64,000 bases of DNA from an uncultured Brachyspira sp. (GCF_944388875.1 NZ_CALXKQ010000003.1:62001-126000); one strand, 5' to 3'; positions 19,752 through 28,924 are shown, numbered from the stretch's first letter. Notes: generated from the sequence alone by a model not told the origin. Numbers and translations are program-made.

Positions 19752-21545
19752 TTATTTGCTTAATCTAGCTCTTAATTCTTCTAATTGTTTTTTAAGTCTA
19801 GCTGGAAGTCTTGAACCGAATTTAGCATAATGATCTTCTATTTGTTTAGCCTGATCTTTCCAAGCTTCAACATCAACTCTCATAAGTTCTTTGAAATCAG
19901 CTTCAGGAATATCTAAACCAGTAAGGTCTAAATCGCCTTCTTTAGGCATTTTACCAATAGGAGTGTCAACAGCATCAATTTTACCTTCAACTCTTTCACA
20001 CATCCATTTTAATACTCTTGAGTTATCACCGAATCCAGGCCATAACCATTTACCATCAGCATCTTTTCTGAACCAGTTTACATAGAAGATTCTAGGAGCT
20101 TTATTACCTAATTTATCTCCCATTTCAAGCCAGTGATTCATATAATCGCCCATATTGTATCCAGCAAATGGAAGCATAGCAAATGGATCAAATCTTAAAG
20201 CACCAACAGCACCGATATTAGCAGCAGTAGTTTCACTAGCAGCAGTAGAACCCATAAATACACCATGGTCCCAGTTATAAGATTCATGTACTAAAGGCAT
20301 AACAGAAGCTCTTCTTCCTCCGAAGATGAATATATCTATAGGTACACCTTTAGGGTCTTCCCAATCTGGACAAATTACAGGACATTGTCTAGCAGGAGCA
20401 GTAAATCTAGCATTAGGGTGAGCACCTTTTTCTCCGCTTTCTGGACTCCAGTCATTACCTTTCCAATCTATACCATGTTTAGGTGCTGGTCCCATACCTT
20501 CCCACCATACATCACCGTTATCTGTTTCTACACAGTTAGTAAATATTGTATTTTCTTTTATAGATTCCATAGCCATAGGGTTAGAATCATAAGAAGTACC
20601 AGGTGCTACTCCGAAGAAACCAGCTTCTGGGTTAATAGCATAAAGTCTTCCGTCATCTGGATTAATTTTCATCCAAGCAATATCATCACCTATAGTTTCA
20701 CATTTCCAACCTTTGATTGTAGGCTGCAACATTGCAAGGTTAGTTTTACCGCAGGCACTTGGGAATGCAGCAGCGATATGGAATCTTTTACCTTCTGGGT
20801 TAGTAAGACGTAAGATAAGCATGTGTTCTGCCATCCATCCTTCTCTTCTAGCCATAGCAGAAGCTATACGTAAAGCAAAACATTTTTTACCAAGCAAAGC
20901 GTTTCCGCCGTAACCAGAACCATAAGACCAAATTAAATTCTCATCAGGGAAGTGAGAAATATATTTTTTCTCTATTGGAGCACAAGGCCATTTAGTATCT
21001 TTTTGACCGTCAGCTAGAGGAGCACCTACAGAGTGTAAGCAAGGTATAAACTCGCCGTTAGAACCTAATACTTCTAATACTTTAGTACCTACTCTAGTCA
21101 TTATATGCATATTACAAACAACATAAGGGCTGTCAGTAATTTCTACACCTATTTTAGCAATAGGAGAACCAACAGGTCCCATAGAGAAAGGAATTACATA
21201 CATAGTTCTGTTTTTCATACAGCCTTTGTATAATTCTTTCATAGTGCCTTTTAATTCATCTGGAGCCATCCAGTGATTAGTAGGACCTGCATCTTCTTTA
21301 TCTGGATAACTGATAAAAGTTCTATCTTCAACACGTGCTACGTCAGAAGGATCGCTTCTGAAAGAGTGGCTATGAGGTCTTTTAGTTAAAGGTTTTGCTA
21401 AACCTAATTCTACTAAGCCGTTCATGCAGCTGTCATATTCTTCTTTAGTTCCGTCACATACATATATATCTTTTGGCTGACACATATCTGCTACTTCTTT
21501 AATCCAAGCTTTTAGCTTCTCATGTTTTAAATCTTCAACCTTCAT
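19752..21545 (-). CDS. pckG: Phosphoenolpyruvate carboxykinase (GTP)
   Basis: This 597-residue enzyme interconverts oxaloacetate plus GTP with phosphoenolpyruvate, CO2 and GDP in gluconeogenesis or anaplerosis. GTP-type marks are the P-loop-like [12 protein letters not shown] carrying the reactive Cys, the metal site [13 protein letters not shown], the substrate Arg segment near the N-terminus ([18 protein letters not shown]), and [12 protein letters not shown]. The length agrees with GTP-dependent PEPCK (about 600) rather than the ATP type (about 530). AAGGAG stands 9 bases before ATG. Codon use is more GC-balanced than in its neighbours, as expected for a highly expressed gene. Confidence 0.95.
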   Translation of the reverse strand: MKVEDLKHEKLKAWIKEVADMCQPKDIYVCDGTKEEYDSCMNGLVELGLAKPLTKRPHSHSFRSDPSDVARVEDRTFISYPDKEDAGPTNHWMAPDELKGTMKELYKGCMKNRTMYVIPFSMGPVGSPIAKIGVEITDSPYVVCNMHIMTRVGTKVLEVLGSNGEFIPCLHSVGAPLADGQKDTKWPCAPIEKKYISHFPDENLIWSYGSGYGGNALLGKKCFALRIASAMARREGWMAEHMLILRLTNPEGKRFHIAAAFPSACGKTNLAMLQPTIKGWKCETIGDDIAWMKINPDDGRLYAINPEAGFFGVAPGTSYDSNPMAMESIKENTIFTNCVETDNGDVWWEGMGPAPKHGIDWKGNDWSPESGEKGAHPNARFTAPARQCPVICPDWEDPKGVPIDIFIFGGRRASVMPLVHESYNWDHGVFMGSTAASETTAANIGAVGALRFDPFAMLPFAGYNMGDYMNHWLEMGDKLGNKAPRIFYVNWFRKDADGKWLWPGFGDNSRVLKWMCERVEGKIDAVDTPIGKMPKEGDLDLTGLDIPEADFKELMRVDVEAWKDQAKQIEDHYAKFGSRLPARLKKQLEELRARLSK

Positions 21546-21822
21546 GAATATTACTCCTTATAAAAATTTGTTGCAAATATTATACAATAAAATGATTTTT
21601 TAGTAAATGATTTTTATAAATTTATTCTTTATTTTATAAATATAACAAAATATCTATTTTTATCAGCAAAAAAATACAAAAAATTAATATTAATAAAAAA
21701 GAATATTAATCGTAATATATATAATAATGCCTATACACATAATATAACTTTTCTTTAATATGCTATTAACATTATAGAAAAATAATATACAATATAAATA
21801 ATTACTAATATCAGGATTAAAA

Positions 21823-21918
21823 ATGTTAAAAACTATTACTTATATAATATCAATTTCAGCTTTAATTTTAAGCATAATAAATTTAATTATGATTATAAAA
21901 ACATCTAAGCAAAAATAA
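21823..21918 (+). CDS. 31-residue single-helix membrane peptide
   Basis: A short ORF with AGGA 8 bases before ATG encodes a peptide that is almost one transmembrane helix: LKTITYIISISALILSIINL, then MIIKTSKQK with a basic tail. No family is recognised. It is the first of three similar tiny membrane peptides in the 21.8-22.6 kb cluster. Type I toxins and small membrane regulators have this form, but function is inference only. Confidence 0.5.
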   Translation: MLKTITYIISISALILSIINLIMIIKTSKQK

Positions 21919-21940
21919 CGATATAAATGAAGGTCAATAT

Positions 21941-22039
21941 ATGAATAACAAAATAATTGAGAATATAAGATTTGCTAGTTTTATTATATTATCTTTATCT
22001 GTAATAATTTTATCAGTAGCTTTTATAATTAAAGGATAA
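21941..22039 (+). CDS. 32-residue single-helix membrane peptide
   Basis: The ORF follows GAAGGTCAATAT and starts MNNKIIENIRFASF, then a hydrophobic helix IILSLSVIILSVAFII and a KG end. Only 4 bp separate its stop from the ribbon-helix-helix gene, whose own SD (AAAGGA) lies inside this ORF. The leader AGGTCAATAT and the start residues resemble those of the peptide at 22266, which suggests that the peptide plus DNA-binding-protein pair was duplicated. Confidence 0.55.
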   Translation: MNNKIIENIRFASFIILSLSVIILSVAFIIKG

Positions 22040-22043
22040 TATT

Positions 22044-22247
22044 ATGTCAAGAGGCGGAGCAAGAGAGGGTGCAGGACGTAAAAAAATTGCCCCTGAAAAT
22101 AAAGCTAAACCAATATCAAAAGTAGTTTATGTAAGATTAGAAAATGAACTATATGATAAATTAGAAAATATTGCTGAAAGCGAAAATCAAACTATAAGCC
22201 AATATTTAAAGCAAATGATAATAAATAGAATAGAAAGCAAAGAATAA
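22044..22247 (+). CDS. Ribbon-helix-helix protein with GGARxGAGRKK start
   Basis: This is a 67-residue basic protein. The start SRGGAREGAGRKK is a Gly/Arg motif often seen at the N-terminus of small phage and plasmid proteins. Then comes a strand (KVVYVRLENELYDK) and two helices (LENIAESENQTISQYLKQMIINRI) in the layout of an Arc/CopG ribbon-helix-helix domain. Such proteins bind operators as dimers and often act as antitoxins or copy-number repressors. The gene is tightly linked to a membrane peptide on each side. Confidence 0.7.
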   Translation: MSRGGAREGAGRKKIAPENKAKPISKVVYVRLENELYDKLENIAESENQTISQYLKQMIINRIESKE

Positions 22248-22265
22248 AAAATTATGGAGGTCAAT

Positions 22266-22379
22266 ATGTATAACAAAGAAAACTCAAAAAAATTGCATAT
22301 CATTTGTGATTTAATAATATCTATTAGTCAGTTAATTATTGCTGTATCATTAATTATATGGGTGATAAAAAATGGATAA
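22266..22379 (+). CDS. 37-residue single-helix membrane peptide
   Basis: The ORF has GGAGGTCAAT before ATG and encodes MYNKENSKKLHIICDL, then a helix IIISISQLIIAVSLIIWVI-like run and a KNG end. Its TAA lies inside the next gene: the ATG of the following ribbon-helix-helix gene at 22372 overlaps it by 8 bases, so translation of the two is probably coupled. It resembles the peptide at 21941 in leader and layout. No family is recognised. Confidence 0.6.
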   Translation: MYNKENSKKLHIICDLIISISQLIIAVSLIIWVIKNG

Positions 22380-22590
22380 TGAAGTAAAAAACACGCACGG
22401 CGGTGCTAGAGCAGGTGCTGGCAGAAAGAAAAAAGAGAACAAAAAAAATACTCATGTTATATTTTTTAGAATAAGCGATGAAGAAAATGAGCTTTTAAAA
22501 AAACATGCTCAGGAAAATGATATGAGTGTTGGGTTATATTCAAAAAAAATCGTACTTGATAAAATAACAGATATGGAAGAAAATAAATAA
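22372..22590 (+). CDS. Second ribbon-helix-helix protein with GGARxGAGRKK start
   Basis: This 72-residue protein is a paralogue of the one at 22044. It shares HGGARAGAGRKKK, then a strand (HVIFFRISDEENELL) and helices (KKHAQENDMSVGLYSKKIVLDKI). The fold call ribbon-helix-helix is from pattern, not from a database match. Its start overlaps the preceding membrane peptide. It is the last gene of the compact cluster, which has no transposase or integrase beside it. Confidence 0.7.
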   Translation: MDNEVKNTHGGARAGAGRKKKENKKNTHVIFFRISDEENELLKKHAQENDMSVGLYSKKIVLDKITDMEENK

Positions 22591-22654
22591 AAAAATTATG
22601 AAATAGTACATTTTTATAGATTAAATAAAAAAGTCTAAAAAAACTTAAAAAGAA

Positions 22655-22745
22655 CTAGAACAGGAGGACGCATATCCCCTCCATCGCAGTACTTGAAAGT
22701 CAAGTAAGCGGCAGTCGAGCACGATTTTCTACCATTCGTACTAAC
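22655..22745. ncRNA. GC-rich structured patch, identity unknown
   Basis: In otherwise AT-rich DNA this stretch is clearly GC-richer and contains two hairpins: GGAGG with CCTCC (22661-22680 region) and the 7-bp palindrome TACTTGA-AAG-TCAAGTA. Further GC-rich sequence follows (GCGGCAGTCGAGCACG). It is not a recognisable tRNA on either strand: no T-arm consensus and no closing acceptor stem. It could be a small RNA for the cluster upstream, or an inserted element end. Confidence 0.3.
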
Positions 22746-22819
22746 TCTATATATTTAGTTTAACAAAGTTTTATGATAAGTCAATACAAAAGTAAAAAAA
22801 TATTAAACAGCGATAAACT

Positions 22820-22866
22820 AACTATAGTATAAATCTTTTTTCATTGTTTGATTTTATACTGTAGTT
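22820..22866. repeat. Inverted repeat before a broken ORF
   Basis: AACTATAGTATAAA at 22820-22833 pairs with TTTATACTGTAGTT at 22853-22866, with one mismatch in 14. There is no T-run after either arm, so it is not a standard terminator. The ATG of the broken ORF begins right after the second arm, so an operator or translation-blocking hairpin is possible. Confidence 0.45.
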
Positions 22867-23135
22867 ATGCTTAGCTTATTTGATACAGCAAAAAGAATAT
22901 TAAAATATTTCTTTGCCGAAAGGCACCTTGCCTACGGAACGCAGAGCGTCGGTGAAAATAATTTATTCAGCATTGATAATATTTTGTCAAATACGCCATA
23001 GGAGTGCCTTCGGTAAAAATTGAGGCACTTGTCAGAGCAATAGACAAAGGCATAAAAAAAGATTATGACAAAGTATTGATAATAAATGAGAGGAAGCAAG
23101 CTAATGAAAAAACGATAAAAAATTACCATGATTAA
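22867..23135 (+). pseudogene. Broken ORF with GC-rich insertions
   Basis: The frame starts MLSLFDTAKRILKYFF, passes through a GC-rich patch (GCCGAAAGGCAC to GCGTCGGTG), continues with ENNLFSIDNILSNTP and hits TAG at about 23000. In a shifted frame it resumes VKIEALVRAIDKGIKKDYDKVLIINERKQ and ends at 23135. The junction holds a second GC-rich bit, GAGTGCCTTCGG, that is inverse to GCCGAAAGGCAC. It looks like a small gene interrupted by a palindromic REP-like element. The family is not recognised. Confidence 0.5.
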
Positions 23136-23165
23136 AGCTTTAACCTAACTCATAATAATGATAAC

Positions 23166-24706
23166 AATACTAATTACAAAAGCATACCCGCCCTAGCTTT
23201 TATTAAATTTTGAATTTTCATTAACGCACGCTGAACTCAGTTTTTAATATAAATAAATTTGAATTGCAAATAATTATATATTTTTAACTTTATTCTGCGT
23301 GCGGTGAGTTGGCTATAAATTTAAAAAATGCTTGGGTGGGCAATGCTATAACTATTTTTAACCAAAAATAAAAATAACACATAAATTACAGATTAAGGCA
23401 GAAAATATAAAGGGTGGGAAAATGTAAGTAAATTTTTTGAATTTGGTTACATACCCAACCCTTATAAATTTCTTGCTTCTACTAAAAGTCGCATTATAAT
23501 TAATTTTACTGCCTAATTACAAAAGCACACCATCCCTAGCTTTTATTAAATTTTGAATTTTCATTAACGCACGCTGAACTTAGTTTTTAATATAAATAAA
23601 TTTGAATTGCAAATAATTATATATTTTTAACTTTATTCTGCGTGCGGTTAGTTAACTATAAATTAAAAAAACGCTTGGGTGGGTAGTGCTTTAACTATTT
23701 TTAACCAAAAATAAAAATAACTCAGAAATTACAGATTAAAGCAGAAAATATAAAGGGTGGGAAAATGTAAGTAAATTTTTTGAATTTGGTTACATACCCA
23801 ACCCTTATAAATTTCTTGCTTCTACTAAAAGTCGCATTATAATTAATTTTACTGCCTAATTACAAAAGCACACCATCCCTAGCTTTTATTAAATTTTGAA
23901 TTTTCATTAACGCACGATAAACCAAATTTTTAATATAACATAAATTTGAATTGAAAATAATTATATATTTTTAACTTCGTTCTGCGTGCGTGGAGTTAGC
24001 AATAAATTTAAAAAATACTTGGGTGGGTAGTGCTATAACTATTTTAAACTAAAAATAAAAAGAACTCAGAAATTACAGATTAAAGCAGAAAATATAAAGG
24101 GTGGGAAATTAAATTCAAAATTTATTTAACGCACGGTAAATACACTTTATACATAAATAAAATTCTAATAATTAATTCATTCATAATCACAAATAAATTA
24201 ATCGTGCGGTGAGTTGACAATAAATTTAAAAAATTCTTGGGTGGGTAGTGCTATAACTATTTTTAACTAAAAAGAAAAATACCACAGAAATAACAAATTA
24301 GATTTTAAATCTCAAGGGTGGGGAATGTAAGTAAATTAAAAATTTATATAACGCATGGTTAATACCGCTTCATGTATAGGCAAAATTATACTACTCAATT
24401 CATAATCACAAATCAATTAAGCGTGTGGTGAGTTGATAATAAATTAAAAAAATGCTTGGGCGGGCAGTGCTATGACTATTTTAACCCAAAAGAAAAATAA
24501 TACAGAAATAAGATATTAAAGCAGAAAATATAGAGTATGGGAAAATGAAAATAAATTTTAAAATCTTATAACATACCCCGCCCTTATAAATTCCCTGCTT
24601 TTATTAAAAATAGAATTCTAATTAATTTTACTGCCTAATTACAAAAGCACACCCACCCTAGCTTTTATTAAATTTATAATTTTTATTAACGCACGATTAT
24701 AAATTC
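23166..24706. repeat. Non-coding array of nested inverted repeats
   Basis: No ORF of note occurs here. The marker CTTGGGTGGG (last copy CTTGGGCGGG) appears at 23331, 23674, 24018, 24236 and 24455, so the steps are 343, 344, 218 and 219 bases: long units followed by shortened ones. Each unit contains an arm AGCAC..ACCCTAGC..AACGCACG and its inverse CGTGCG..GCTTGGGTGGGTAGTGCT about 150 bp later. A second hairpin uses AAAGGGTGGGAAAATGTAA against TTACATACCCAACCCTT. The array ends in an isolated left arm at about 24650-24700. Long units 1 and 2 are almost identical, and the later ones have diverged. Confidence 0.85.
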
Positions 24707-24734
24707 GCAGTATGATAAAACTTGTACTATAAAA

Positions 24735-25679
24735 TTAATAATAATATCCTCCGCTTTTTTCCAAAACTTCAGCATATTTTTTTACACCAGTATTAACATT
24801 CATAAAAGGCTTATCATATCCCATATCTTTTAATTTTTTCAAATCAGCCTGTGTAAATTTCTGATACTTTCCTTTTAAAGCATCAGGAAACTCTATATAT
24901 TCTATCTCAGCAGAAGTATAAACCTCTTTCAAAGCCTTAGCTATCTCAACAAAACTTTCAGCCTTACCAGTACCGCAGTTAAATATTCCTGACTTATTTT
25001 CATTATTAAAAAAGAAATTATTAACAGATACAACATCATCAATATGTATAAAATCCCTTAAAAAATTCTCACTTCCTTCAAATATTTTCATTTTTTCACC
25101 AGCTTTTATTTGATTAAATAAATGAAAAGCAACTGATGCCATTCTTCCTTTATGATTTTCCTGAGGACCATAAACATTAAAATATCTAAGCCCAACTACT
25201 TGGCTCTTAATCCTATTTTCTCTAAATAATTTATTAACATATCTGTCAAACTGATACTTAGAAAAAGCATACACATTAAGAGGATACTCATTTTTTTCAT
25301 TTTCCTCAAAACCATTTTCTCCGTTTCCATATACAGAAGCACTTGAAGCATATAAAAATCTTATCTTCCTATCCAAACAAAAATGAAAAAGATTTTTTGT
25401 ATATTCATAATTATTTTTCATCATGTACTTACCATCCATTTCCATAGTATCAGAACATGCACCTTGATGAAATACAGCATCTGCTTTCATATCTTTAATA
25501 ATCTCTAAATTGAAATCTTCTTTATCTATATAATCTTTAAAATTAATTCTATTTAAATTTTTATGTTTAGAAGCGTTTTTCAAATTATCAACTATTAATA
25601 TATCATCAATACCTAAATTATTTAATCCCCTAACTATATTAGAACCTATAAAACCAGCTCCTCCAGTTACAATAATCAT
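24735..25679 (-). CDS. hldD: ADP-L-glycero-D-manno-heptose 6-epimerase
   Basis: This 314-residue short-chain dehydrogenase/epimerase has the N-terminal NADP-binding motif [12 protein letters not shown]. The opening [18 protein letters not shown] and the [21 protein letters not shown] block are specific to HldD. The catalytic Tyr-xxx-Lys is in YAFSKYQFD, and the SSASVYG segment carries the Ser/Thr. It converts ADP-D,D-heptose to ADP-L,D-heptose for the LPS/LOS inner core. It is downstream of, and 15 bp from, the heptose adenylyltransferase gene, so the two last steps are co-encoded. Confidence 0.92.
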   Translation of the reverse strand: MIIVTGGAGFIGSNIVRGLNNLGIDDILIVDNLKNASKHKNLNRINFKDYIDKEDFNLEIIKDMKADAVFHQGACSDTMEMDGKYMMKNNYEYTKNLFHFCLDRKIRFLYASSASVYGNGENGFEENEKNEYPLNVYAFSKYQFDRYVNKLFRENRIKSQVVGLRYFNVYGPQENHKGRMASVAFHLFNQIKAGEKMKIFEGSENFLRDFIHIDDVVSVNNFFFNNENKSGIFNCGTGKAESFVEIAKALKEVYTSAEIEYIEFPDALKGKYQKFTQADLKKLKDMGYDKPFMNVNTGVKKYAEVLEKSGGYYY

Positions 25680-25694
25680 ATAAAACTCCTAAAT

Positions 25695-26153
25695 TTAATT
25701 ATTTATCTTTTTTATTATATTGGTAGTAGAATATCCATCTACAAAATCAATTAATACCGTTTCTTTGGAATATTCTCTTCCAACCACATCCTCTATTTTA
25801 TAATCTCCGCCTTTAACTAAAATGTCAGGCTTAACTATCTTTATTAATTCAAGCGGAGTATCTTCATCAAATATAGATATATAAGTAATGCATTCTAAAG
25901 CAGATAATACAATGGCTCTGTCAATTTCATTATTGATAGGTCTGCCATTTCCTTTTAATCTTTTTACAGAAGAATCGCTGTTTAATCCTAGAATCAACAA
26001 GTCCCCCAATTCTCTAGCCTTTTGCAAATACTCAACATGTCCGCGATGAAGTATATCAAAACATCCATTTGTAAATACTATTATTTTCTTGTTTTTTCTA
26101 AAATCATCCAATATAATATTTAATTCATCTCTATTTTTTAATTTCTTATACAT
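25695..26153 (-). CDS. hldE2: D-glycero-beta-D-manno-heptose 1-phosphate adenylyltransferase
   Basis: This protein of about 152 residues corresponds to the C-terminal half of HldE (RfaE domain II). The nucleotidyltransferase motif is FTNGCFDILHRGHVEYL, and the ATP site is completed by VKGGDYKIEDVVGRE and DGYSTTNII. The kinase domain (HldE1) is not present in the window, so the two activities are separate genes here. An upstream in-frame ATG exists at 26165. A promoter -10 lies directly against it, so the ATG at 26153, where the family's homology also begins, is the better start. Confidence 0.9.
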   Translation of the reverse strand: MYKKLKNRDELNIILDDFRKNKKIIVFTNGCFDILHRGHVEYLQKARELGDLLILGLNSDSSVKRLKGNGRPINNEIDRAIVLSALECITYISIFDEDTPLELIKIVKPDILVKGGDYKIEDVVGREYSKETVLIDFVDGYSTTNIIKKINN

Positions 26154-26168
26154 AATTAATCCCATTAT

Positions 26169-26196
26169 ATTATATCATAAATTTTATTAATAACAA
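26169..26196 (-). promoter_or_regulatory. Sigma-70-type promoter for hldE2-hldD
   Basis: On the minus strand TTGTTA (26191-26196) and TATAAT (26169-26174) are separated by 16 bases. Initiation about 7 bases further gives a very short leader before the ATG at 26153. A second TATAAT overlaps at 26164-26169 but would give 21-base spacing. Confidence 0.5.
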
Positions 26197-26287
26197 TTTA
26201 ATTTTTATAACTTTCAATTTTACCAAATATAATCAGACTATAATTATGTAGGAAATGAACAAGTATAATGTACATACAGTTCATTAA

Positions 26288-26477
26288 CTTGTTTTAAAAC
26301 TAATTTTATTTATTATTGATGGCACTAGCCAGTCGTTCCACAAAAAGAAGCCCTCAGTCTGTGCGTGAAGGACGGCATGTTTATATACTGAAATAATAAT
26401 TTATACAACATATAAAATGTTACATTTATAATTTTAAATAATTTTTATATAATATGTAAAATACTTTTGAAACAAGT
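26288..26477. repeat. Terminal-inverted-repeat element (copy B)
   Basis: The 190-bp element starts ACTTGTTTTAAAACTAATTT and ends CTTTTGAAACAAGT, inverse to the start. Internal sequence such as GAAATAATAATTTATACAACATATAAAA and the CTAGCC block is shared with the copy at 56641-56919. It has no ORF. A modest GC-rich centre (CAGTCTGTGCGTGAAGGACGGCATG) contrasts with AT-rich flanks. It fills the gap between the OLD-type gene and hldE2. The rest of 26478-26589 shows nothing I can support. Confidence 0.65.
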
Positions 26478-26589
26478 ATAATACTAAAATTATAAAGCAA
26501 ATAAAAATAAAGAATACAAACATTAAAAAATAACTACTACACTTTCACAACATCAATATTAACAATATAAATAATATTTGCGATTAATT

Positions 26590-28794
26590 TTAATTTATAT
26601 TAATATTTTTATCTTTATCATCTTCATTTTTCTTATCATTTTGCTTATTTGAATCATTTTGCTTATTATTTTGTTTATTTTGAATATTATGATTGTTATA
26701 ACTATTCCTATTATATTTCAAAAAATAATCAAATATCTTATAGAAATTATTTTTTGTTTCTAAATCTATATTGTCTTTATTTTGAATAATTGTATTTTTT
26801 AATAAAGACGAAGCCCTCAAAAGTTTATTTCCTATATTACTATTATTATTTTTATCATTATCTGAAAATAAATCTTCTATTATTTTTACACCATCAATTA
26901 TTTCACTTAATTGAATAGAAATTAAATTATAATTAGTATTCAATTCATTAAATTTTTCCCCTGCATAATCCCCATCTGTAAGTATAACAGCATTTTTGAA
27001 CTTAGATAATTTTTTTATTGTATTTTTCATAAGTTTTACATAATTATCAGATTCTTTTTTCTTTTCCTTTCCAAGTCCATTTATAGGTAAGAAAACTAAA
27101 TTAATATTTCTATTTTCTTCATATTCCCTAAGTATTTTAAATGCAGTCAAATAATTATAATCTGTAATTCCTTCAACAAATATAACTTTATTATTAGGAT
27201 TTGTAATTATATCCCTATGAAGAACACCAAATCCATTTATAATATCTTCCAATGTATCTACTTTATCGATATCTTCTCTAGAATTACTTATAGAAGTAAA
27301 TTCATTGATTATCTCTACTCCAACCCCTTTTTCCTTATGCTTTATTATTCTTATCTCATCTAAAAAATTAACATCTATAAGCGAAGGATTATGAGTAGCT
27401 ACAACAAATGTAACGCCATGCAGTCTTGCAAAATCCTTTAAAAACTTCCTTAAATCTCTTCTTGCAGGAAGCGATAAATGTGCATCTGGTTCATCCATTA
27501 AAACTATATCACCTGCATTGAGTAAATCTTTATGCAGGAAATTAAAAAATAAATTAAAGAACCATTTAAAACCTAAAGACTGCTTATCCAAATCTATAGC
27601 CTGCTTTTCATCATCTATATATTTATATGTATATAGAGAAACATCTATATCACCTAACGCTATATTAAAACAATATATCTGATTATTCTTATCTAAATTA
27701 TAATATAACTCATTAAATTTTTTATTAACTACATTTTTTATTTTTTCATTGATTCTATTTTGATATTGTTCTCTTATAGCAGGATTTCTTTTTGATTTTT
27801 CATAAGCATCATTTATAATATCTATTTCTTCATCTATAGAATTCAATAAAGATTTGAAAAATTCTGACTTTGCTATATCTTCTTTTTTTACTGTTAAATC
27901 TTCTTTTTTTATAATATTATCTTTATAATAAAATATATTAGGAATCATATTTATACCATATTTTTCCTTAATATAATTTTTTATTTCTTCGCCATTTGAA
28001 TTATATTTAGTACTAACTTCTTTATCATTTAATTTTTTATTATTTTCAATATCAATTTTATCTAAATCCTTAAAATCGAACGTTAAAGTAATTTGATGAC
28101 AATAAATATTTTGTAAAAATACATTAATGTCATCATATATTTGTTTTAAAGAAGAATAAATATCTTTTATTTCAGAATACTTAGCAACCTCATCCTTATT
28201 TGAAGATATTAAATCATTATAGTCTTTTTCTATATTTTCAATTTTTTTAATATATTCTTCTGGCAGTATTTTAAAAAGACTGTTTCTGTTTATTTCATGC
28301 CTAATATAACCTAATTTATTTTTTACTTCTTGAATAGATAAGTTCAATACATCATATTTGATTTCTTTTTCAACATTATTTTCATTAGTATTTTTACTAT
28401 CTTTTGGAATACAATCAATGTCTGGTTTTGTATTTACTTTATCATTATCAAGCTTTAATCTATAAAAATATTCTTTATCAAATTGTATCTTATCTTTTGA
28501 AGAATTTTTATGCTCATTTTCTCTGTATACTAACTGTATTTCAGGCAATTCATTATCATAATCTATAAAATCAGGAATATCATTTAATAATTTTTCAGAT
28601 TTAAATCTTTCAATTAAATCAAGTATATTGGATTTTCCTACATTATTTTCACCGACAATAATTATCAATTCACCCATATCTTTTTTATCAAGAGAATTAT
28701 TTAAATATAATAATTGTTCTTGTTCTTTAGATTGAGATTTATCAGATATTCCTATATTCCTAAAATTTTTTATTTTAATATATCTTCTATTCAT
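26590..28794 (-). CDS. OLD-type ATPase with TOPRIM domain
   Basis: This is a 734-residue protein. The N-terminal RecF/SMC-like ATPase has Walker A GENNVGKSNILDLI (about residue 50), a long coiled insert, then Walker B IVLMDEPDAHLSLPARRDL and the H-loop VATHNPSLI. A C-terminal TOPRIM nuclease domain follows, with Glu in IFVEGITDYNYL and the DxD of ILTDGDYAGEKF. This order defines the overcoming-lysogenization-defect (OLD) class, which includes phage-defence and repair nucleases. The last 40 residues are Asn/Gln/Lys-rich low complexity. No UvrD-like gabija partner is adjacent, so it appears solitary (class 1). Confidence 0.85.
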   Translation of the reverse strand: MNRRYIKIKNFRNIGISDKSQSKEQEQLLYLNNSLDKKDMGELIIIVGENNVGKSNILDLIERFKSEKLLNDIPDFIDYDNELPEIQLVYRENEHKNSSKDKIQFDKEYFYRLKLDNDKVNTKPDIDCIPKDSKNTNENNVEKEIKYDVLNLSIQEVKNKLGYIRHEINRNSLFKILPEEYIKKIENIEKDYNDLISSNKDEVAKYSEIKDIYSSLKQIYDDINVFLQNIYCHQITLTFDFKDLDKIDIENNKKLNDKEVSTKYNSNGEEIKNYIKEKYGINMIPNIFYYKDNIIKKEDLTVKKEDIAKSEFFKSLLNSIDEEIDIINDAYEKSKRNPAIREQYQNRINEKIKNVVNKKFNELYYNLDKNNQIYCFNIALGDIDVSLYTYKYIDDEKQAIDLDKQSLGFKWFFNLFFNFLHKDLLNAGDIVLMDEPDAHLSLPARRDLRKFLKDFARLHGVTFVVATHNPSLIDVNFLDEIRIIKHKEKGVGVEIINEFTSISNSREDIDKVDTLEDIINGFGVLHRDIITNPNNKVIFVEGITDYNYLTAFKILREYEENRNINLVFLPINGLGKEKKKESDNYVKLMKNTIKKLSKFKNAVILTDGDYAGEKFNELNTNYNLISIQLSEIIDGVKIIEDLFSDNDKNNNSNIGNKLLRASSLLKNTIIQNKDNIDLETKNNFYKIFDYFLKYNRNSYNNHNIQNKQNNKQNDSNKQNDKKNEDDKDKNININ

Positions 28795-28924
28795 AAATTT
28801 TCCTTTTTATTTTATAGATGTTATTATACATTATAGTAATTTTAATATTAAATTGCAAATAAAATAATATATATTAATAATATTTTTATTATTTTTCTAA
28901 TTATTAATTAAATATAAAATTATT

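Noticed and set aside
22655-22745. Possible tRNA-Ser(UGA) or tRNA-Sec (loop CTTGAAA, or TCA on the other strand)
   Set aside because: The bases around the loop form a simple palindrome, no acceptor stem closes, and there is no GGTTCGAAT-like T-arm.
22932-23129. 65-residue minus-strand ORF
   Set aside because: It is antisense to the broken ORF, whose plus-strand codon pattern is better, and has no SD.
23331-23340. G-quadruplex from GGGTGGG repeats
   Set aside because: Only two G-tracts stand together in each unit, so four tracts do not occur within a normal quadruplex span.
23166-24706. Possible CRISPR array
   Set aside because: The unit is about 344 or 219 bp, contains long inverted repeats and no unique spacers of regular size, and no cas gene is near.
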